Source: Pontiella desulfatans
GTDB lineage: Bacteria > Verrucomicrobiota > Kiritimatiellia > Kiritimatiellales > Pontiellaceae
Reading direction: 5' to 3'
Assembly (NCBI GenBank): GCA_029287275.1
Contig: JARFRL010000051.1
Location: forward strand, 1 to 7,638
Length of the DNA stretch: 7,638 bases
Each line of letters begins with the position of its first letter. Within the stretch, counting starts at the first letter, position 1. Below the pieces are notes generated by a model, which was not told the DNA's origin, made no database searches, and worked only from the letters and a program-made list of their open reading frames with translations. This document shows, piece after piece, positions 1-5,354 of this stretch. The position numbers were made by a program, and so were the translations under genes.

Positions 1-908
1 TTAACCAGTTTTTCGGCTTCGATCGCGGTGAACGTCCCCAACGCTTCGGGATTGGCCATTTGGAAATCAAACAGCATGGTTCCTCCGTTGAACATGCCGG
101 CATGCAAGGCCTTGTTTTCCTTGAACCGCTTCGGCGCGCCAATCAAGGTCGCGAGATCGGTTCCGGCCTTGGGAACGAAGGTTTTGCTGATTTCGATCGA
201 ACCGCTTTTCGGCGCGAGGACGACTTCCGCCGCGTCGCATTGTTCGGCGAGGGAGAGCAGCAGGATCAACTCGCCTTCCAGAATTTTCGCGGTGTTTTGA
301 GTGGACTCCAGCGTCGCGCCCGGCTGTTGCATCATGCTTTGGCCCATCAGCGCGGGCAGCATCGCCATGAAGCCGTCGATCGCTTCGCGGTTGCGGTCGA
401 TCATCAGCGCGGGCTGGGAGGCGATTTTCAACGCCGGCGCGCGTTGCGCGAGCAGCGTGCTTTTGATGGAGCCGACCAACGCGGACCCTTTGGCGAGGGA
501 CGCGGGGGTTTGGCCAAGCACCAACGCGCCGTCAACATAGCGGGCTTGCATTCCCATGGCCTGAACCACGCCGAGATAGTTGGACGACGCGGCCGCCTCC
601 ATTTCCACCACGGCGAAAATATTGGTTGGGTCGAGCGCGACGAGCGCCAGCCCTTTTCCAACGGGGATTCCCGCGAGATTCGGATCGCTCAGTTGCATGC
701 CGATCATGTTTTTGATCATCGCGCCGTTCATCATCGGCGACACCTGGGCCGCGACCGCGCCCACTTCGTCGATGAATCCATGCAGATCCGAAACCGTGAT
801 CGTCAGCGCGGCGCCTTCCATCACCATCGGTTTCTCGACCGCCGCGGGCGCGGCGACGACGACCACGCTCAGCGCGGTCACGACAGGTACTAGCTTAGTC
901 CATTTCAT
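1..908 (-). CDS. Exported Met-rich protein of unknown function (3' end outside window)
   Basis: The frame reads open from an ATG at 908-906 to the left window edge, giving 302 residues with the C-terminus missing. The start is well supported: AGGAGG at 919-914 lies 5 nt upstream. The N-terminus is a classical Sec signal peptide: MKWTK, a hydrophobic core (residues 6-20, LVPVVTALSVVVVAA) and a probable cleavage near APA (20-22). The mature part has no further long membrane span. It is rich in Met and Ala, with Met clusters near residues 60-72 and 183-195, and has one visible Cys (about residue 233). I recognise no family, enzyme motif or lipobox. Alternating amphipathic and short strand-like segments suggest a folded alpha/beta periplasmic protein. 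It is transcribed away from recQ, with its own AT-rich upstream region. Confidence is high that this is a real exported protein; its function is unknown. Confidence 0.85.
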   Translation of the reverse strand, partial: MKWTKLVPVVTALSVVVVAAPAAVEKPMVMEGAALTITVSDLHGFIDEVGAVAAQVSPMMNGAMIKNMIGMQLSDPNLAGIPVGKGLALVALDPTNIFAVVEMEAAASSNYLGVVQAMGMQARYVDGALVLGQTPASLAKGSALVGSIKSTLLAQRAPALKIASQPALMIDRNREAIDGFMAMLPALMGQSMMQQPGATLESTQNTAKILEGELILLLSLAEQCDAAEVVLAPKSGSIEISKTFVPKAGTDLATLIGAPKRFKENKALHAGMFNGGTMLFDFQMANPEALGTFTAIEAEKLV

Positions 909-942
909 TTATTCCTCCTGGTTGCGAACACCATCGCGATCT

Positions 943-1020
943 TCGATCAATCAAGCCATTACAATGTTGTTTCGAAATAATAATCAGCTTAAACAAGTAG
1001 TTATTATGCTTATTCAAGAG
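943..1020 (-). promoter_or_regulatory. AT-rich probable promoter region with 7-bp inverted repeat
   Basis: This is the only clearly AT-rich stretch in an otherwise GC-rich window, and it lies 35-110 bp upstream of the exported-protein gene. It holds a perfect inverted repeat, ATAATAA at 977-983 and TTATTAT at 1001-1007, with 17 bp between the arms. Several weak -35/-10-like hexamers can be drawn on the minus strand (for example TTGAAT and TATTAT), but no pair has both good matches and good spacing, so I do not pick one. The composition and position point to the promoter of the minus-strand gene. The rest of the 909-1253 gap holds the GC-rich repeat at 1080-1164 and a short recQ leader. Confidence 0.4.
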
Positions 1021-1079
1021 AGCCGAATCAACCGGAATCCACGACGAGCCGCACCGCCATCGGGATTTACGATTACAAA

Positions 1080-1164
1080 GGTAGGGACGACCGTCCTCTA
1101 GTGTCCGGCCATCCGCGGATGCCGATCCTCCGCGCGGCGGGGTAAGGACTCCCCGCCCGCCCCG
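1080..1164. repeat. GC-rich intergenic repeat, copy A
   Basis: This non-coding stretch starts with GGTAGGGAC (1080-1088) and ends with CGCCCGCCCCG (1154-1164). The same 9-mer opens copy B at 3195, and the reverse complement of the same 11-mer closes copy B at 3231-3241. Copy A is full of small palindromes: CATCCGCGGATG at 1110-1121, GGACG/CGTCC at 1085-1096, and a stem GGCGGGG (1136-1142) with CCCCGCC (1151-1157) around an 8-nt loop. The shared ends and internal palindromes suggest degenerate members of a dispersed repeat family, not chance GC-rich DNA. Internal sequence is poorly conserved between the copies. Confidence 0.5.
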
Positions 1165-1242
1165 CGCGATTTCAACAAAGACGAGCCCTTGCGACTCCCT
1201 CGCGAAACATGTAGTAAATCGAGCATGGAAAAACAACAGCCC

Positions 1243-1247
1243 GAGGA
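1243..1247 (+). promoter_or_regulatory. Ribosome binding site setting the GTG start of recQ
   Basis: GAGGA lies 6 nt upstream of the GTG at 1254-1256. The nearby ATG at 1225-1227 is out of frame with recQ, and no other in-frame start gives the family's usual N-terminus, so this site supports the GTG start. Confidence 0.6.
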
Positions 1248-1253
1248 CTCCGC

Positions 1254-3167
1254 GTGACCACGCCAAGCGAACTATTAAAATCGCGCTTCGGCTTCGACGA
1301 CTTTCGCGGCGGACAATTGGAGACGATTGAAATCCTGTTGGCCGGACGGAGCGCCGCCGCGATTTTTCCGACGGGCTCGGGCAAGAGCTTGTGCTATCAA
1401 CTCACCGCGCTCCTGCTACCCGGCCTGACGCTGGTCGTATCGCCGTTGCTCGCGTTGATGAAGGATCAGATCGACAGTCTGCAGGCAAAGGCCATCCGCG
1501 CGGAACGGCTCGACTCCAGCCTTACCGAGGAAAAATACCGCGCGGTTTCCAGCGCCATCCGAAACGGCGAGTTGAAGATGCTCTTCGTCTCGCCGGAACG
1601 TTTGACCAACGAGCGGTTCCTCAATCTGATTCGCGGACAACAAATCAGCCTGCTCGCGGTGGACGAAGCGCACTGCATCTCGGCGTGGGGGCACAACTTC
1701 CGGCCGGACTATCTCAAGCTCGCGAAGGCGGTTGAGTCGCTCAACGTCGAGCGCGTGCTGGCGCTCACCGCCACCGCCACGCCCAAGGTGTCGGACGATA
1801 TGGCCACGGCGTTCGGCATTCAACCCGCCGACGTGATCAACACCGGCTTCCACCGCCCCAACCTCGAGTTCCGCGTGACCGAATGCCACGGCCACGAACG
1901 CGAAAAACTCCTGATTCAACGGCTGAAGGAACGTCCCCCCGGCGCCACCATCGTTTACGTCCACTTGCAGAAAGACGCGGAAAACATCGCGAAAACGCTA
2001 CGCGACAACGGCTTCAACGCCGCGCCCTATCACGCCGGCCTGAAACCCGATACGCGCGTCGCCACGCAAGAACAATTCATGGCGGGCGGCCTTCCCATCA
2101 TCTGCGCCACCATCGCCTTTGGCATGGGCGTCGATAAAGCCGACATTCGCTACGTCTACCACTATCACCTCGCGAAAGGCTTCGAAAGCTACCTGCAGGA
2201 AACCGGCCGCGCCGGGCGCGACGGCGCCCCCGCGATCTGCGAGCTGTTCGCCTGCGCCGACGACCGGACCACGCTCGAAAATTTCGTCTATGGCGACACG
2301 CCCGACGCCGCGAACATCGCGACGCTCGTCGACGAGCTGCTCGACGCGGGCGACGCGATCGACGTCACGGCGCGCGAACTTTCCAACGGCCACGACATTC
2401 GACCACTCGTCGTCAGCACGCTGCTCACGCACCTCGAACTCTTCGGGGTGATCGCGTTCGATGGCTACTACTATTCCGACATCCGTTTCGAGGCCCATAA
2501 AACCGGCGCCGAGATTCTGGCGAGCTATTCCGAAAAGCAGGCCACCTTTCTGCGGAAGCTTTTCACTTGCGGCAAGAAAGCGCGCAAATGGATCACGCTC
2601 GACATGGACGCCGCGATCGAGCGCGCGGGGCAGCCGCGAGACGTTATTCTGCGCGCCTTCGACAGTTTGCAGGAAAAGCGATTCATCACGTTGCAAATGT
2701 CGGGCTATCGCCAACGCTTCAACCGCCTGACCCAAGCCGTTGACCGCGGCGAACTGACCGCGAAGTTGGCCGCGCTTTTTAATCAGCACGAACAGCTGGA
2801 GATTGACCGAATCGACGCGATGGGCGCGTACGCGACCGAAGACACCTGTCTCACGAATCGCCTACTCACCTATTTCGGCGAGCCGATCGGCCGGTGCGGA
2901 CATTGCGGTGTTTGCCTAGGCGACGTCCCCGCCGCGCCGCTTCCGAGGAATGCGCCACCGGTCGATCTTTCCGTATTGGATGAAATCGACGAGCTCGCCA
3001 GAAAACACCCCGCGGCCCTGGGTCAAGCGCGGCAACAGGCCCGTTTCCTATGCGGCCTCAATTCCCCCGCCATCAGCGGACGCCGCGCGCTCCGCGGCGA
3101 CCGGCTCTTCAACCGTTGCGCCCACGTCCCGTTCAAGAAGCTGCTGGAGCAACTCGAAACGCGCTAA
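1254..3167 (+). CDS. recQ: RecQ-family ATP-dependent DNA helicase, non-HRDC type
   Basis: The protein has 637 residues and starts at GTG. RecQ enzymes unwind DNA 3' to 5' using ATP in recombination and replication-fork repair. All core motifs are visible: FGFDDFRGGQ (12-21), Walker A PTGSGKS (39-45), SPLLALMKDQ (63-72), DEAH (137-140) with the RecQ aromatic-rich loop SAWGHNFRPDY (143-153), TATAT (172-176), motif V ATIAFGMGVDK (285-295) and motif VI QETGRAGRDG (315-324). Four Cys (532, 548, 551, 554) form an intact RecQ zinc site after DAMGAYA. Between the core and the zinc site lie about 190 residues (330-515), probably winged-helix-like; in E. coli RecQ the zinc site follows the core closely. 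No HRDC domain follows. The protein ends in a short segment around RFLCGLNSPA (597-606) that, from memory, also occurs in a group of RecQ proteins about 630-700 aa long. The loop has Asn148 where E. coli has Asp. The gene ends in tandem stops TAATAG. Confidence 0.95.
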   Translation: MTTPSELLKSRFGFDDFRGGQLETIEILLAGRSAAAIFPTGSGKSLCYQLTALLLPGLTLVVSPLLALMKDQIDSLQAKAIRAERLDSSLTEEKYRAVSSAIRNGELKMLFVSPERLTNERFLNLIRGQQISLLAVDEAHCISAWGHNFRPDYLKLAKAVESLNVERVLALTATATPKVSDDMATAFGIQPADVINTGFHRPNLEFRVTECHGHEREKLLIQRLKERPPGATIVYVHLQKDAENIAKTLRDNGFNAAPYHAGLKPDTRVATQEQFMAGGLPIICATIAFGMGVDKADIRYVYHYHLAKGFESYLQETGRAGRDGAPAICELFACADDRTTLENFVYGDTPDAANIATLVDELLDAGDAIDVTARELSNGHDIRPLVVSTLLTHLELFGVIAFDGYYYSDIRFEAHKTGAEILASYSEKQATFLRKLFTCGKKARKWITLDMDAAIERAGQPRDVILRAFDSLQEKRFITLQMSGYRQRFNRLTQAVDRGELTAKLAALFNQHEQLEIDRIDAMGAYATEDTCLTNRLLTYFGEPIGRCGHCGVCLGDVPAAPLPRNAPPVDLSVLDEIDELARKHPAALGQARQQARFLCGLNSPAISGRRALRGDRLFNRCAHVPFKKLLEQLETR

Positions 3168-3194
3168 TAGAGGCCCCGTGTTTTCGTGGAATTT

Positions 3195-3241
3195 GGTAGG
3201 GACCCGCGTTCCACAGGTCCGCCCGCGGACCGGGGCGGGCG
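3195..3241. repeat. GC-rich intergenic repeat, copy B
   Basis: This stretch lies between the recQ and deaD 3' ends. It opens with GGTAGGGAC (3195-3203), as copy A does, and closes with CGGGGCGGGCG (3231-3241), the reverse complement of the copy A end. Inside is a near-perfect palindrome, GGTCCGC-CC-GCGGACC, at 3216-3231. An overlapping pair, GTGGAA (3186-3191) and TTCCAC (3209-3214), can also form a stem. Copy B is shorter than copy A (47 against 85 bp). It has no open frame and no U-tract of its own, so I read it as a repeat and not a terminator. Confidence 0.5.
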
Positions 3242-3253
3242 TGAATAGGCACG

Positions 3254-3282
3254 AAAAAACCCGACTCGTGATGAATCGGGTT
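3254..3282 (-). terminator. Rho-independent terminator of deaD, possibly bidirectional
   Basis: On the minus strand the stem AACCCGA/TCGGGTT (arms at 3276-3282 and 3258-3264) has an 11-nt loop and runs into six U (3259-3254). It begins 19 nt past the deaD stop codon. On the plus strand the same stem is followed by the interrupted tract TTCTTT (3281-3286), so it may also stop recQ transcripts, less well. Confidence 0.85.
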
Positions 3283-3301
3283 CTTTCGAGGTCTGGTTGG
3301 A

Positions 3302-5029
3302 TTAGTCGCGGCCGCGGCCGCCACCTGGACGCCCACCGGAGCGTCCACCGCCCTGGCGGCCACCCCCTTGGCGCGGTCCCCCGCCGCCCTGCCCGGAGGC
3401 GGAGCGAACGCTGACCTTGCGGCCGTCGAGCGTGAGATTTTCCATGCCCTTGCGGATGGTGTCCGCGGCTTCCTTGGAAACCTCGAAGAAGGACGTGTCG
3501 CGACCGAGGTCGATCGCGCCGATCTGATTGGATTTGATGCCGCTGTTCTCGCACACCAGACGAACGATCGCGCCGGCGTTGATGTTGTGCACGCGGCCGA
3601 CGTTCACGGAGAACTTCTTGGTGTCGTACGCTTCCATCCGGCGGTTGCGCTTGGAATTATCCGAACGCTGCTGTCCGGGCTGGCGCTCGCGCGCCGGCTT
3701 GGTGGATTTGGCGTTGAGGTCGGTGGCGTTGCGGTAGTAGTCGAGGAAGTGGTTGAACTCCACCGCGACGAACCGCTTGATGATCTCTTTCTTGTCGAGA
3801 TGGCAGAGCGCTTCGTAGGCCGGCGGAAGATAGTCCGCGATTTCGTCCTCTTTCACGTCCACTTCCACCACGCGGTGAATCAGCGCGAGCAACTGGTTTT
3901 CGCAGATGGCCTTCGCGTCCGGAATCTTTTCCATTTTGATCTGAATGTTGTTGCGCCGTTCCAGCTCGTTGATACGGCGGCGCTCGTGCATGTTGATCAG
4001 CGCGATGGACACGCCGGACTTTCCGGCGCGGGCCGTGCGGCCGCTACGGTGCGTGTAGGCCGCGATTTCGTCGGAAAGTTTATAGTGAATCACGTGCGTG
4101 ATGTCGTCGACGTCGATCCCGCGGGCCGCGACGTCGGTCGCGACGAGCACCTGAACGTTTTTCTGACGGAATTTTTTCATCACCGAATCGCGCTGCGCTT
4201 GGGACAGTTCTCCGTGGAGGGCTTCGGCGGAGTAGCCGTCGGCCATCAGCTTGTCGGCCACCGTCTGGGTTTCGGCGCGGGTACGGCAGAAGATCAGGCC
4301 ATAGATTTCGGGAAGGTAGTCGAGGATGCGCTTCACGGCCGGATAGCGGTCCCTTTCGTGGACCATGAAGCAGAAGTGCTCGATGTTCGCCGCGGATTCG
4401 TTGCGCCCGCCAACGGAAACCTCGACCGGGTCGGTCTGATAGTTCTCGGCGATGCGGGCGACGCCCTTCGCCATCGTCGCGGAAAAGAGCCAGGTGACTC
4501 GGCTTTCCGGCGCTTTGGAGAGAATGGCGTCGAGCTCGTCCTTGAAGCCCATGTTGAGCATTTCGTCGGCTTCGTCGAGCACGACCACTTTGATGTCCTG
4601 AAGCTTCGCGGCGCGGCGTTCGATGAGATCGACCAAACGGCCCGGGGTCGCGACGATGATTTGCGCGCCCTGTTTCAGCTCGCGGATCTGCGTCATGATG
4701 TTGGCGCCGCCGTAGACGGCCGCGATTTTCAGGCCGGGGCGATGCCGCGCGAATTTTTTCAGGTCGTCCGCGATTTGCAGGCAGAGCTCGCGGGTCGGGG
4801 AAAGAATCACGCCCTGTGGAGCGTGGAGGGCCGGATCGACGCGCTCCAACAGCGGCAGACCGAACGCGGCGGTTTTTCCGGTGCCGGTCGAAGCCAGCCC
4901 CACGAAGTCCTTCTCGCCCGCGAGCAGAATGGGAATGGCCTGTTCCTGAATCGGAGTCGGCGTTTCGAAGCCGAGGGCTTCAATGGATTTAAGGGTGTCG
5001 GGGCTGAGCCCCAATTCGGTGAATTTCAT
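3302..5029 (-). CDS. deaD: DEAD-box RNA helicase, DeaD/CsdA type, with RGG-rich tail
   Basis: The protein has 575 residues; its ATG at 5029-5027 has AGAGG 5 nt upstream. DEAD-box helicases of this type remodel RNA duplexes in ribosome assembly and mRNA turnover, often at low temperature. Visible motifs: Q motif with TPIQ (25-28), Walker A ASTGTGKT (46-53), SPTREL (77-82), GG (107-108), TPGRL (128-132), DEAD (152-155), SAT (183-185), LIFCRT (245-250), ATDVAARGID (297-306) and HRSGRTARAG (327-336). Residues 337-440 form the DeaD-like linker. A basic spacer (440-467) follows, then a DbpA-type RRM-like RNA-binding domain (about 469-543) containing IGAIDLG. The last 32 residues are Gly/Arg-rich (GGGRQGGGRSGGRPGGGRGR), likely an unstructured RNA-binding tail. 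The gene is convergent with recQ. It has a long candidate leader with hairpins, which suits post-transcriptional control. The assignment to deaD rather than another paralogue such as rhlE or dbpA rests on domain order. Confidence 0.93.
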   Translation of the reverse strand: MKFTELGLSPDTLKSIEALGFETPTPIQEQAIPILLAGEKDFVGLASTGTGKTAAFGLPLLERVDPALHAPQGVILSPTRELCLQIADDLKKFARHRPGLKIAAVYGGANIMTQIRELKQGAQIIVATPGRLVDLIERRAAKLQDIKVVVLDEADEMLNMGFKDELDAILSKAPESRVTWLFSATMAKGVARIAENYQTDPVEVSVGGRNESAANIEHFCFMVHERDRYPAVKRILDYLPEIYGLIFCRTRAETQTVADKLMADGYSAEALHGELSQAQRDSVMKKFRQKNVQVLVATDVAARGIDVDDITHVIHYKLSDEIAAYTHRSGRTARAGKSGVSIALINMHERRRINELERRNNIQIKMEKIPDAKAICENQLLALIHRVVEVDVKEDEIADYLPPAYEALCHLDKKEIIKRFVAVEFNHFLDYYRNATDLNAKSTKPARERQPGQQRSDNSKRNRRMEAYDTKKFSVNVGRVHNINAGAIVRLVCENSGIKSNQIGAIDLGRDTSFFEVSKEAADTIRKGMENLTLDGRKVSVRSASGQGGGGPRQGGGRQGGGRSGGRPGGGRGRD

Positions 5030-5051
5030 ACTTACCTCTCACAATGCGGAG

Positions 5052-5078
5052 GGACGCCGATATTGACGTCCTATCGGC
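5052..5078 (-). promoter_or_regulatory. Two mutually exclusive hairpins just upstream of the deaD RBS
   Basis: Read on the minus strand, GCCGATA (5078-5072) pairs perfectly with TATCGGC (5062-5056) around a 9-nt loop. The loop contains GGACGTC (5071-5065), which can instead pair with GGCGTCC (5058-5052), with one G-U pair. The two stems use overlapping bases, so only one can form. The lower edge lies 12 nt before the AGAGG site. This could be a leader switch; the sequence alone shows only that both stems are possible. Confidence 0.35.
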
Positions 5079-5149
5079 CGGTATCTTCCAGCCCTCCAGT
5101 TAGCAGGGCGTCGATCCCGCGCCCATCGCAAGAGTTTAGCCCCGAATCA

Positions 5150-5174
5150 GCGGAACGTGAACAGTCTGTTCCGC
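5150..5174 (-). promoter_or_regulatory. Operator-like or leader hairpin GCGGAAC-N11-GTTCCGC
   Basis: A perfect 7-bp inverted repeat has arms at 5150-5156 and 5168-5174. It overlaps a second palindrome, GAACA-GTC-TGTTC, at 5159-5171. On the minus strand it begins about 15 bp after the -10 of the candidate deaD promoter, a common operator position; as RNA it would be a hairpin near the 5' end. GAAC/GTTC half-sites recall LexA boxes, but the spacing is 5 and not 4, so I do not call it one. Confidence 0.4.
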
Positions 5175-5188
5175 AAAACGAAGTCGCG

Positions 5189-5216
5189 GTTATACGGGAA
5201 TCCTCCGCCAATGCAA
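5189..5216 (-). promoter_or_regulatory. Candidate deaD promoter
   Basis: On the minus strand, TTGCAT (5216-5211) and TATAAC (5194-5189) are 16 bp apart. The -10 matches the sigma-70 consensus at five of six bases; the -35 is weak. An AT-rich stretch lies just upstream. It would give a leader of about 150 nt carrying both structures at 5150-5174 and 5052-5078. Confidence 0.35.
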
Positions 5217-5245
5217 CCGTTTATGAAAAGAATCTGACCTGTTTT

Positions 5246-5345
5246 CGTAGTCGAGGCATCCTGCCTCGTTGGACCGCCCCCGTCGTGCAATCCAAAACCA
5301 CCGCGCCCCGCTCTTTGCAAAACGGGGTAGGATGCTTCGTCTACG
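5246..5345. repeat. 100-bp element with imperfect 25-bp terminal inverted repeats
   Basis: The left arm at 5246-5270 begins CGTAGTCGAGGCATCCTGCC. The reverse complement of the right arm at 5321-5345 begins CGTAGACGAAGCATCCTACC; the 25-bp arms agree at 21 positions. The left arm is itself a hairpin, CGAGGCA-TCC-TGCCTCG (5252-5268). Beside and partly within the right arm, the minus strand can form a 9-bp stem with a GCAA tetraloop (5327-5306). The element starts 9 bp past the kinase stop codon, has no convincing open frame, and does not end in a U-tract. It looks like a small non-autonomous (MITE- or REP-like) repeat. With only one copy in view, mobility is an inference. The rest of the 5030-5354 gap is the deaD leader and promoter. 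Confidence 0.5.
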
Positions 5346-5354
5346 CGCCTCGGC

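Noticed and set aside
60..893. 277-codon open frame on the plus strand
   Set aside because: It is antisense to the exported-protein gene, which has a strong RBS and signal peptide. The translation is Arg/His-rich and low in sense.
1189..1217. Possible recQ promoter TTGCGA-N17-TAGTAA
   Set aside because: The -10 matches consensus at only three of six bases. The position is plausible, but the match is no better than chance.
1998..2789. 263-codon open frame on the minus strand
   Set aside because: It is antisense to recQ and explained by GC-rich codon structure.
3216..3231. Terminator of recQ at the GGTCCGC/GCGGACC palindrome
   Set aside because: There is no U-tract on either side and the loop would be only 2-4 nt. 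The shared ends with the copy at 1080 fit a repeat better.
1254..5029. recQ and deaD together as a defence island or linked system
   Set aside because: The genes are convergent, with a terminator between them. Both are common housekeeping helicases, and no nuclease, toxin or phage gene is near.
5159..5171. LexA (SOS) box at GAACAGTCTGTTC
   Set aside because: The Gram-positive-type LexA box has GAAC-N4-GTTC; here the gap is 5. The gene behind it is an RNA helicase, not a usual SOS target.
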